Shown: one piece after another, positions 42,261 to 51,804 of the stretch
Layout of the letters: every line of letters begins with the position of its first letter
How positions within the stretch are numbered: position 1 is the first letter of the stretch
NCBI GenBank assembly: GCA_023091665.1
Contig: JALJCQ010000024.1
Coordinates: 248,001 to 312,000 of the forward strand
Origin: Pythium myriotylum
Taxonomy: Eukaryota; Oomycota; Peronosporomycetes; Pythiales; Pythiaceae
Length of the DNA stretch: 64,000 nucleotides
Reading direction: 5' to 3'
Notes under the pieces: model-generated
What the model was told of the DNA's origin: nothing
Databases searched by the model: none
Seen by the model: only the letters and a program-made list of their open reading frames with translations
Position numbers and translations under genes: made by a program

Positions 42261-43651
42261 TTAAAGCGCTCGAACGAACGCGACCGCGGCCTGCGCGTTG
42301 AGGCGGCCGTGACCGTACTGGTTGTTTGGCCACACGCTGTCCGACGTACTACCGCACGTTCGGCCCGATGCGCGGAGCGTCTTGACGGCGGTCTTAGTGA
42401 TCGCGTCCTTGGCCTGTGTGAACGTGAGCCCTGGCTTGGCGCTCAGCAGCAGCGCGACAACGCCCGTGACGTGTGGAGACGCCATGGACGTGCCGGAGAT
42501 AGTGTTCAGCGCCGAGTCTCCCGAGTTCCACGACGAGCGAACATTCTCACCAGGAGCAGAGACGCAAGTCCGTCATTAACGTTGGTTGAGCCGACGCCGA
42601 TCACATCCGGGTTCTCAGCAGGCGAGCCCACCGTGGTACAGCCCGGTCCGTTGTTGCCGTTCGCGAAGACAGGGATGATGCCAACGGATCGCCACGCAGC
42701 GACCGCGCTGTCGTACGTATTGCCAGACGGTCCAGTCCAGGAATTATTGATTACCTGGGGCGCCTTGGAGCAGTCCTTGGCAGTGCCGGAAGGGTTGGTC
42801 GGGCACGTCATGAACTGAAAGTATTCGAGCAAGTCCGACGTAACGCAGTTGCGGTCGCGGCATCCGCGGCAGGCGATCCACTTGGCGCCAGGAGCAACGC
42901 CGATGCCATTATCACCAGCTATTGTGCCAGTCACGTGGGTACCGTGGCCGTTGTTGTCATACGGCGCCTCACGCTTTGACTGAGGGTCGTACCACGAGAA
43001 GCCGTCATTGCGATAGCTTCCAGATATCAGCGTGTGCGTACCACGTGCTCCGGAGTCAACAATGCCGACAACGACGTTCTGACCGATGTTACCAGTAGCC
43101 CAGACAGATTTCGCGCTGATCTTGTCAACTCCCCACTCGACCGTAGTCGCGTTATCGACAGCCAAGACAGGCGTGTCCGCGACTACTGGGTTTAGAGGGA
43201 TGACTTCTTCCTCCGTGATCTCCGCAATCGACGACAGCGGCGCCAGCTTCTCCACCAACTCGAGCGTCGCGTTCTCCACGTACACCTGGTTCGTGATCCA
43301 GAAACTCTTGGTCTTGGTGAAGAGCGCACCTCCACCCGACTCCTTGGCGAGCAGCGACGTCACCTCCTGCTGCGACTTGGCCGCGTGCGTCTCGAGCGAC
43401 TGGACGAGCGCGGCGATCTGCTGTCCGCGCGTGGCGAAGTCGGCTTCCTTGACGGCGTTGATGGGTTTGGCGGTGCCTTCTTTGAGGGTGAGGATGAGGT
43501 TGACGGTGTTTTGTTGTCGGAGGGTGCGGTGGACGGCGGGGTGAATGCGTGGGAGCGTGTTGTAGGCGGTCGCAGCAGCGGCAGAGGCATCGGTGGTGTG
43601 GACGCATGCGGCTGCGAGAGCAGCGAAGGCGAGGGTGTTTGCGAACTTCAT
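42261..43651 (-). pseudogene. Secreted subtilisin (S8) copy 1, broken by a 49-bp deletion
   Basis: The N-terminal 370 or so codons are open from ATG 43651: signal peptide (MKFANTLAFAALAAACVHTT), inhibitor-I9-like propeptide, catalytic Asp in GIVDSGARGTHTL and His in NGHGTHVTGT, plus VINNSWTG and FANGNNGP. Near 42562-42565, relative to the intact copy 3, 49 bp encoding the segment after VND are missing, which shifts the frame and runs into a stop at about 42506. The remaining C-terminal part, with the nucleophile Ser (SGTSMASPHVTG), is intact in another frame and ends at 42261. No GT-AG intron restores the frame. The gene is therefore probably non-functional as an enzyme. It lies 180 bp upstream of hydrolase copy 1. 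Confidence 0.82.
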
Positions 43652-44318
43652 GTCTTGGAGACTCGGGATGTGGTGGACTTGCTTTTGAGTCGGCAAATTG
43701 TGGAAGGAGTGGATTTGGAACGGGTATTGCGTGCCCTACTGAGAAGCAATGGTGCGAATGAGTGGAAGCATGTGATCGGTGCGGTGGCTCCTGTCACTCA
43801 CCGTTCCAGATGAAATTATTCGCCCCGCTGAATGTGAAAACGGTATTGTTAACCTGCAGCCAGACAGAGTCCTAGGCAATCTGTCTTCTGTAGAAGTGTC
43901 TTCAACTGCAACTCCCACCCTTGACAGCCCTCTCAGCCATCAAGACGCACAATAGCACTGTCTCTGCGATGTCGGCTTCTGTACTGCAAGGGCCTTTGAA
44001 GTGGAAGCGCCCGAGAGAATCTGATTTCGACGAACTGTAATCGATCAATCACTTCCGTTCACGATCGGTCACAGCTCCGGCGGTCGATCAGTCAACACCT
44101 TCATCATGGCAACCTTTCCAACATGTCCAGAGACGAATGCATCCAATCGCGAGAACAAGAGTGGACAGTACAATGCCAATTCGAGAGCACCAAGAATCGA
44201 GATGGTTTCCTACAGTATTGGCGGGATCAGATCGATTAGGAGCAGAGTACTACGCTGTAGACCAAGGCAGTCCACCCAACGACTCTCCACGCATTGCATA
44301 TAATGTACACTATGCATT
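43652..44318. other. Intergenic, no supported gene
   Basis: About 670 bp between subtilisin copy 1 (5' end) and hydrolase copy 2 (3' end). The first ~45 bp upstream of the ATG match those of subtilisin copy 2. No further gene or RNA feature was recognised. Confidence 0.45.
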
Positions 44319-45614
44319 CTATGACCTCGTATCTCCATGCCACATCTTTGCAGTGGCCTCAAACTCACGCACCTTGTCCAGATACGTGAGTGCCGCAGTG
44401 TCGCTCCAGTTCTCCAGCGTCCAGTGACCCTGGTAGAATGCGCAGTGTGAGCCTCGCTCCGTCTCGACGAGCATGCGTCGAGGATCGCTGTGGAAGATCT
44501 CCATGGGGATAGTCTCCTTGGTGCAGACGGGGTCGTCGAGCGCGTTGATGCAAAGTACAGGGCGCATGGACTTGTGGAGCTTGCGGGTAGGCTCGTTGAC
44601 CTTCCAGTAGTCGACGATGTCACTGTGGCCGTGCATCTTCATGTAAACATGCTCGTCAAACTCACGGATGCTCTTGGCGCTGAGTGCTGCAGAGACATCG
44701 ATGGCGTCATGCAGTTCGTCTGTGTGCTGACCAAGGAATCGCTGGAGGCTCATCGTCATGAGGTAATTGTAGATGGGGCGGATCTTCCCACGGCAGAACA
44801 GTTCAAAGGTGTTATAACCTGGGGATACCATCACACCAGCCTCGAGCTTAGAATCGTCGCCTGTCTCGCCAAGATATGATGCCAATAGACCGCAGCCAGC
44901 CGAGATGCCGATGCCATACATCTTGGCATCTGGAAACTCGCTACTAACCCGCGAGATCGCTTGCTTCAAGTCGCGTATGCAGCCGAAGCCCTGGAGCTTG
45001 GGTGTTGTGAGCTTGACTCCGCCATGTCCACGCTTGTTAAAGACCACAGGTCGGTACCCATGCTCTAGTGCCTCTGCGCAAAGTGACTGCATGTCCACGC
45101 TGGAGCCCGTGAGCCCATGAAGTATGAGCACTATAGGCGCGTCTGGCTCGAGATGCTCGCCGACAGACTTCGACTCGGACCCCAGCACCCAGTCGAGGGC
45201 TGCCTGGCCGCCATCGTGGAGCGCGAGAATCTCGCGCTTGAATTCGACAGGCTTGTGCGGGACGATAAATGTGAGCAGGATCTGCACGTGCTCGTTCGCC
45301 CACCACGTCGGCGTGTACCGGTCGAGCGTCGGCTTGAGTCCCTAAAGATGAAACCGCAATGAGTCAGCTCACCCGCCTCTCACAACGTTGGCAACAACGC
45401 GCCCCACCTCCGCCACGAACTGGTTGAGTTTGGACGGCGCGTACACCAAGCGCTTCTTGGTGTTCTGCGCGTCGTAGACCAGCCCGGCGATGGTCGCCGT
45501 CGCGGCGGCGGCCGCCAATCTGTGGACAGCATTCGGCGTCAGCTACAGAGCTCCTCAGGGGCTACGGAGGGGAGCGCCAACGCACGCGCGGGGGGATCGT
45601 AGCGCGCGCTGCAT
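44319..45614 (-). CDS. EMB8/ABHD1-3-type alpha/beta hydrolase, copy 2
   Basis: Proposed exons 45586-45614, 45408-45519 and 44319-45341, 387 residues, frame kept at both joins. The layout is the same as copy 1: a short Ala-rich anchor (ALAAAAATATIAGLVYDA), TPTWWANEHVQILLTFIVP, LILHGLTGSSVDMQSL, FNKRGHGGVKLTTP, GIGISAGCGLL as nucleophile elbow, LCINALDDPVC and ERGSHCAFYQG. Long blocks are identical to copy 1, while the anchor and residues around VSSEFPDAKMYG differ. Copy 2 has an extra 5' intron and a 29-bp first exon compared with copy 1. It follows subtilisin copy 2 by about 260 bp. Confidence 0.86.
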
Positions 45615-45873
45615 GGCCGGAAGTGAGACCACGTCAGAGGGCAGCCTTTCCGCAGGGAACCACCCACGAAGGTACTGATTTAGCATCAAAGAAAAGGCAA
45701 ACTGAACGGATTCAAGGGAGGGCAAGAGACAGGCGCACAGATGGCTACATTGTCCTGTAACGTTTCGCCCTGTATCGAGGTGAGTCTCCAGAGCTCCTCG
45801 CGTGCATTGTGAGGTGGTATCTATTGATAGTAGACACTGACTCGCGAGTATTGAACGAACCGACTTCTACCGT

Positions 45874-47313
45874 TTATAGAGACTTCACATAGGCGACGGC
45901 CGCCTGCGCGTCCACGCGCCCATGACCGTACTGGTTGTTCGGCCACACGCTGACCGATGTGCCGCCGCACGTGAAGCCAGTCGAGCCCAGCGACCGCGCT
46001 GCAGTCTTCGTGAGCGCGTCCTTGACCTGGTCGAATGCGAGGTCGGGTTTCGCGTGAAGCAACAGCGCGATGACGCCGGTCACGTGGGGAGACGCCATGG
46101 ACGTCCCCGAGTCCGTCATGTAGGTCGAGTCGGTGGCACCACCCGCAGATCGCACGCGCACGCCTGGTGCTGAAATGTCGGGTTTGATTATCCCGGTGAC
46201 GGCGGGTCCCTTTGCGCTGGTAGGCGAGAGCAAGTCGTTGACGTCAGTCGATCCAACGCCGATGACGGTGGGTAAGTCGGCTGGAGACTGGGCTGTCTCG
46301 CACTCAGGACCGCTGTTGCCATTCGCGAATACAGGGATGATACCTGCGGCGCGCCAAGTGTTGACGACGGCTTGAAAGAATGTGCTGCCACGACCTCCAG
46401 CCCATGAGTTGTTGACCACGCGCGGGGCTTTCGAGCAGTCTTTGGTAGTCCCGGCTGGGTTCGTAGGGCATGTCATGAACTGAAAGCAGAGAAGAAGGTC
46501 AGATGTGGAGCAACCGTCATCACGGCAACCCTTGCAGCCAACCCACTTGGCACCTGGAGCGACACCCAGACCCTTCGCCCCCGTAATCGAACCCGTCACA
46601 TGCGAACCGTGGTAGCTCGAATCGTAAGGGTTCTCAAGCTTGGCTTCCGGGTCGAACCAGGAAAAACCATCGTTGCGATAACTAGGCGCAAGAGCCTCGT
46701 GGGTCCCCCGCACACCAGTGTCGATGACGCCAACAACGACGTCCTGGCCCGTGTTACCAGTCGCTCAGACGGCTTTCGCGTTGATCTTATCGACACCCCA
46801 CTCGACCGTGGTCGAATTGTCAGAGGCTACGATATCAGCCATGGGCGACGGAGCAAGAGGGATGACTTCTTCCTCCGTGATCTCCGCAATCGACGACAGC
46901 GACGCCAGCTTCTCCACCAACTCGAGCGTCGCGTTCTCCACGTACACCTGGTTCGTGATCCAGAAACTCTCGGTCTTGGTGAAGAGCGCACCTCCACCCG
47001 ACTCCTTGGCGAGCAGCGACGTCACCTCCTGCTGCGACTTGGCCGCGTGCGTCTCGAGCGACTGGACGAGCGCGGCGATCTGCTGTCCGCGCGTGGCGAA
47101 GTCGGCTTCCTTGACGGCGTTGATGGGTTTGGCGGTGCCTTCTTTGAGGGTGAGGATGAGGTTGACGGTGTTTTGTTGTCGGAGGGTGCGGTGGACGGCG
47201 GGGTGAATGCGTGGTAGCGTGTTGGAGGCGGTCGCAGCAGCGGCAGAGGCATCGGTGGTGTGGACGCATGCGGCTGCGAGAGCAGCGAAGGCGAGGGTGT
47301 TTGCGAACTTCAT
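45874..47313 (-). pseudogene. Secreted subtilisin (S8) copy 2, one in-frame stop (TGG to TGA)
   Basis: A full-length subtilisin frame of 480 codons from ATG 47313 to the stop at 45874, interrupted only by TGA at 46765-46767. Copies 1 and 3 have TGG (Trp) at that place, in AKxVWATGN, and the frame continues unchanged on both sides. Signal peptide and propeptide match the other copies. After the stop come the catalytic Asp (GVIDTGVRGTHEAL), His (YHGSHVTGS), NNSWAG, FANGNSGP and the nucleophile Ser (SGTSMASPHVTGV). The stop precedes all catalytic residues, so without readthrough only signal and propeptide would be made. A sequencing error or polymorphism is possible. Confidence 0.82.
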
Positions 47314-48356
47314 GTCTTGGAGGCTCGGGATGTGGTGGACTTGCTTTTGAGTCGGCGAGTTGGGGAATGCTGTAGCGAAAAGTTACGCACGACCGAAAAA
47401 CGGTGAAAGATGATGCCTGGGTAATGTGGCTGAGTCAGCCTCTGTACCCTGGCGTCATCATGCATCATCGATTACCGACAGTGCTGATTGTATCTTAGTC
47501 TGATTGAGCCTATCCTTCATCTTCAACTTTTGGAATCGAGTCCTCACCGGAATTTCTTGACGCCAGTCACGTTCTCAGATAGATATTACCCTGCCGGGAA
47601 GGCAGACTAAACCTGCTCGAAGTTGACTAAGATGTGTCACAACTGCGTCTTCCACCCCAACCTTCGTATCAACACCACATAGAACGCAGTGAATTGCACA
47701 CGTCAGTGAGAAGCTCTCCGTCAACCAAACGCTCGGGCGCCGTTCGGGAACGATTCTACGCACAGTCTATCGTGCGAGAAGGCCTCATTCATTACTCGGT
47801 TTGTTTCACTATCCAAGCATTGGGACTGGTCGTTTCAAATGGGTGAAGTACCTCCTTCGAACGGGTTAGAGGAGCATTGTGAGGGAGAGCAGTTCGTCAT
47901 ATCCGTCTCTCGTTCAGAGGCTGCTATTGTCGTGACCACAAGTCTAGTCACAGAAAACTCTAACACGGTGATTTTTGTTTTGGGGTATCGTTTCTCTACG
48001 CCGATAGGTGTGTGGGTGGCAGCAAAATGTTTCGCTATTTCTCCATTTCCCTACGTTGAATTTGCAGTCGCAGTAATGGTATTGTTTTTACCCAAACGTT
48101 CGTCTCTTTGACGCAGATCGTACTCCCAACGCAATGGTGAAACTGTTCTTCCAAGTGCTGGGATCAGAAGGGCCTGTCGTAGCAGCATGCTTGGCCATTT
48201 CTTTTCCCGCTACGAGTTGGAGATACAGTAACGGGAAAAGCACGTCCATACCTGCACTTTGAAATCCTTGAAGGTGCTGACATTCAGAGTTTGTTTATAC
48301 GCTACGCTGTAGTTCTACACGACAGAGCTTGACTCTTGACAGAAGCTCAACTTCGC
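47314..48356. other. Intergenic, about 1 kb, no supported gene
   Basis: Between subtilisin copies 2 and 3. The base composition is more AT-rich than in the genes, with only short frames (for example 47839-48111 plus strand) lacking recognisable similarity. No RNA gene or repeat was identified by eye. Confidence 0.45.
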
Positions 48357-49802
48357 CTAGAGAGCCTTCACGAAGGCCAATGCGGCCTCGGCGTTGATGC
48401 GACCGTGGCCGTACTGGTTGTTCGGCCACACACTATCCGGGGTGCCGCCGCAAGTGAAGCCCGACGAACGCACGGTCTTGACAGTCGTCTTTGTGAGCGC
48501 ATCCCGAGCCTGGGCAAAGGTCAAGTTAGGCTTTGCGTTGAGCAGAAGCGCGACGACACCGGTGACATGCGGAGTCGCCATGGAGGTGCCCGAGATTGTG
48601 TTCAAGGCAGAGTCGCCAGTGTTCCACGCCGAACGGATGGCCACGCCAGGTGCCGATACATCTGGCTTGAGCACGCCTGCACGGGACGGGCCCTTCGAAC
48701 TCGATGCTGCGAGCGCGTCATTCACATCCGTCGAGCCGACTCCGATCGTGTCGGCACTGTCGCCAGGTGCGCCGACCGAACTACACGTCGTGCCAGAGTT
48801 ACCATTGGCAAAGATGGGGATGATTCCCGCCGCACGCCAGGCATTCACAGCCGACACATAGGTGGTCGCGCCGGGCGCACTGCCCCAGGAGTTGTTGATA
48901 ACTCGCGGCGCCTTGGAGCAGTCTCGGACAGTTCCAGCCGGGTTAGTTGGGCATGTCATGAACTGGAAGCACGCGAGCAACTCTGACGTGAAGCAGTCAC
49001 GGTCACGGCATCCACGGCAAGCGATCCACTTGGCACCAGGAGCCACTCCGATACCATTATCACCAGCGATCGTACCAGCGACGTGAGTGCCGTGGCCATT
49101 GATGTCGTACGGCGCCGCGCGCTTCGCCTCAGGATCGTACCACGAGAAGCCGTCATTGCGGTAACTTCCAGAGATAAGTGTGTGCGTGCTGCGAGCGCCT
49201 GAGTCGACGATACCGACCACAACGTTCTGGCCGATGTTACCAGTAGCCCACACAGCCTTGGTGTTAATCTTGTTTAGACCCCACTCAACCGCTGTGGCGT
49301 TGGTCACGGCGAGGGTCGTAGCATCGGCAGCCACCACTTCCGGAAGAGGGATGACTTCTTCCTCCGTGATCTCCGCAATCGACGACAGCGACGCCAGCTT
49401 CTCCACCAACTCGAGCGTCGCGTTCTCCACGTACACCTGGTTCGTGATCCAGAAACTCTCGGTCTTGGTGAAGAGCGCACCTCCACCCGACTCCTTGGCG
49501 AGCAGCGACGTCACCTCCTGCTGCGACTTGGCCGCGTGCGTCTCGAGCGACTGGACGAGCGCGGCGATCTGCTGTCCGCGCGTGGCGAAGTCGGCTTCCT
49601 TGACGGCGTTGATGGGTTTGGCGGTGCCTTCTTTGAGGGTGAGGATGAGGTTGACGGTGTTTTGTTGTCGGAGGGTGCGGTGGACGGCGGGGTGAATGCG
49701 TGGTAGCGTGTTGTAGGCGGTCGCAGCAGCGGCAGAGGCATCGGTGGTGTGGACGCATGCGGCTGCGAGAGCAGCGAAGGCGAGGGTGTTTGCGAACTTC
49801 AT
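48357..49802 (-). CDS. Secreted subtilisin (S8) copy 3, intact
   Basis: 481 residues from ATG 49802; the frame extends 12 codons upstream but the signal peptide MKFANTLAFAALAAACVHTT starts here. An inhibitor-I9-like propeptide (VNLILTLKEGTAKPI) leads into a peptidase S8 domain from about residue 190. The triad is in GIVDSGARSTHTL (Asp), NGHGTHVAGT (His) and SGTSMATPHVTG (Ser); the oxyanion Asn is in FANGNSGT. Cysteine pairs (ACRGCRDRDC, FMTCPTNP) suggest disulfides for an extracellular enzyme. Of the three tandem copies it is the only one with an unbroken frame. It is the first of the array in the direction of transcription. Confidence 0.92.
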   Translation of the reverse strand: MKFANTLAFAALAAACVHTTDASAAAATAYNTLPRIHPAVHRTLRQQNTVNLILTLKEGTAKPINAVKEADFATRGQQIAALVQSLETHAAKSQQEVTSLLAKESGGGALFTKTESFWITNQVYVENATLELVEKLASLSSIAEITEEEVIPLPEVVAADATTLAVTNATAVEWGLNKINTKAVWATGNIGQNVVVGIVDSGARSTHTLISGSYRNDGFSWYDPEAKRAAPYDINGHGTHVAGTIAGDNGIGVAPGAKWIACRGCRDRDCFTSELLACFQFMTCPTNPAGTVRDCSKAPRVINNSWGSAPGATTYVSAVNAWRAAGIIPIFANGNSGTTCSSVGAPGDSADTIGVGSTDVNDALAASSSKGPSRAGVLKPDVSAPGVAIRSAWNTGDSALNTISGTSMATPHVTGVVALLLNAKPNLTFAQARDALTKTTVKTVRSSGFTCGGTPDSVWPNNQYGHGRINAEAALAFVKAL

Positions 49803-50675
49803 GGCTGAGATTGAGTCGGCTTGTTCTTGACGAGGCAAGTTGGGGAATGATGAAGATGAGAAGTGGAGACTCGTGGGAGTTTTTCACTGCATTCCAGGCG
49901 GATCCAGTGAGAGAACTGTGAGCGGTGTGGAGATCAGCTCCTCCCCTTTTAGTCGAGTCAGTCGAAGTGTCACCTTCTGATTGCGCTGTTGAAAGCTCAG
50001 TCATCGTTCTCAGATCGAGTTGGCGCACTATCCACGTAGAGAGAGCGAGAAACTCGTGGATTGAATCCACGAGTTTCTCGCTCTCTCTACGTGGCTTACT
50101 GTACATACTGTAAGCCACGCTGACAACTCAGCAACATCTGAAAATTGGAGAAGTCGTTGAGTCCTCTAAGTCCCACTATCAATGACTGATGTCAGCTGTG
50201 GATCTGAGCGGTGGATGAACAACAACCTGATTGGTGGATGAAGTTTAATCAAACGATGTCACCCCTCTGGAACGAACACTCACCTTGGCTCCCCAGGTGC
50301 CACCATCAGTCTTGTGTGGGATGGGGTTATTAATAGTGGACTCTTATCGATGGCGGTTGCTTTTCGCGCGGCAAACCACGAAAGCCGGGGATTGGAGAAC
50401 CACGTCAACGAGTGCTTCGTGTACGCCGAACCTAGTCGAGATGCGGAGAGTTGATGTTATCCACGTTTTGAAAAGAACTGCATCGAACTCGCATACATAC
50501 AGGATGATAAAAGGCCAGTAAAGTTAGCTCCGTAGGACCAATCAATCCCACGTACATAACACATACGTGGAATCCAAAACTCCCAACGTACACACTGAGT
50601 GCACTGTATTGTGGAACTTTGGTCCGGGATGCTTCCTCCGTCCCAAAATATACGCGGTGGTGAAGAAATCAATAT
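49803..50675. other. Intergenic with palindrome; no gene seen
   Basis: About 870 bp upstream of subtilisin copy 3. It contains the 63-bp palindrome listed separately; the remainder shows no coding or RNA feature that I can support. Confidence 0.45.
50032..50119. repeat. 63-bp near-perfect palindrome followed by a second short inverted repeat
   Basis: Arms 50032-50062 and 50064-50094 are perfect reverse complements (31 bp) around a single central G (…ctcgtggatt g aatccacgag…). Directly overlapping its right end, gtggcttac (50091-50099) pairs with gtaagccac about 10 bp later. The transcript of either strand would form a long hairpin. It lies about 230-290 bp upstream of the subtilisin copy 3 start codon. 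Confidence 0.9.
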
Positions 50676-51196
50676 TGGATGCATCCTGAAACACCAAATC
50701 ACCAATTTGGGAATTTGGTTGGCCGGACATCCTGAAACACCAATTCACCAAATTTTCCACTCAGATTCATATTTGGTATCAGCATGAGTTGCAACTTGCA
50801 AGACGCTTGCTGCGAGCGGAGGCATGGTGTCTTCGCGCACGACGATACTGGCGCTCCTCGCCACCTGCCGCATCGCGCAGCAACCGCTTCGAGTGATAAC
50901 CCGACGAGACACGCGTATACCTCGGCGTGCGCTTTTGGCGCCGACAGCATCGGCGACATCGTTCACACTGACGCTGCTTGGCGCAGTGCTTGGTGCTTCT
51001 TCGTCGTCCATCGGCGGCTCACTCGACCGAGTTCGGGCACCCTTAACAAGCAACACGTGGCTCTGATGCGAAAATGGTCGACCGCCACCATTTTGTCGAG
51101 CGTGTCGACACGCTCGATTTCAGGTAACATAAAATGGGCGATTGGTTGCGGTTCCACCATTTCTTTTTGGTGATTTGGTGTTTCAGGAAGCATCCA
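50676..51196. mobile_element. Putative non-autonomous DNA element (MITE-like) with 30-bp terminal inverted repeats
   Basis: The left end tggatgcatcctgaaacacc… (50676-50705) is matched by its reverse complement at 51167-51196 with one mismatch in 30 bp, giving a 521-bp unit. A second direct copy of the subterminal motif (atcctgaaacaccaattcacc) sits about 46 bp inside the left end. Near the right end a 22-bp palindrome (tcgagcgtgt cgacacgctcga, about 51099-51120) lies inside. It encodes no recognisable transposase. The target-site duplication is unclear; TTA/TAT-like bases flank both ends. Confidence 0.6.
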
Positions 51197-51804
51197 TTAT
51201 CTGGTACGCCTCATACTTAGGCCGCGTTCGGGCATTCCTCAAACAGGAAGTGTGGCACAGAAGATTTTTAGAGTTGATTGTGGAGTTAATGTTAGTACAT
51301 TATCCTGGTAGTGCTTCGAAGGAGTACAATCAGCCTACCACACTCAAATCGTGTGCTCTCACGATACCTACATAAAACCCCACATTCTACCATGTGCTGT
51401 TATAACATGCACACTTGCATTGAAAATCGGGGGACAATCTGAGTGTACAATCGGCGATGATGAAGATGAAGTCTGTTGGGTTTCGATTTACGCAATCTAA
51501 TAGCTATCAGCTCGTAGTGCTATTTTCGGCCGTCAGGGGTCAACATGGTGGAGAAGCCAGGGTAGAGGTCGGAAGCGATGCGCTGGGGCAGGTCGGCGTG
51601 ATCCAGCCTGCTTATTGGATGAAAGAGGTGCGGGTGCTGTCTTCCTTCGATGAGCGAGTTCGACATGTTGTTATACGCTCGAAGGTGATTTATCCATTCG
51701 CATACGTCGAGCTGATCGGCAAATGCTCTCGCCTGACGGTTGGATGAAATTAAGGTCTATTGGTTTGCTTATCTAGAAACCTATAGCCGGCGCAGGGCCT
51801 AGAT
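51197..51804. other. Intergenic or repeat-derived, no supported gene
   Basis: About 600 bp between the inverted-repeat element and the LINE coding end. Part of it (from about 51740) may be the 3' untranslated region of the LINE. No clear poly-A tract or target duplication was seen. Confidence 0.4.

Noticed and set aside
42500..42600. An intron explaining the frame change in subtilisin copy 1
   Set aside because: The problem is missing sequence relative to the paralogues, not extra sequence; no GT-AG pair restores both the frame and the lost residues.
46600..47217. Plus-strand frames of 150-205 codons repeated in the subtilisin genes (also 43086-43544 and 49180-49695)
   Set aside because: They are antisense to the conserved propeptide region and recur only because that sequence is nearly identical in the three copies.
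40860..49802. The hydrolase/subtilisin cluster as a bacterial-style operon or horizontally acquired island
   Set aside because: The hydrolases contain spliceosomal introns and each gene has its own spacing; composition resembles the neighbouring genes, so local duplication is the simpler account.
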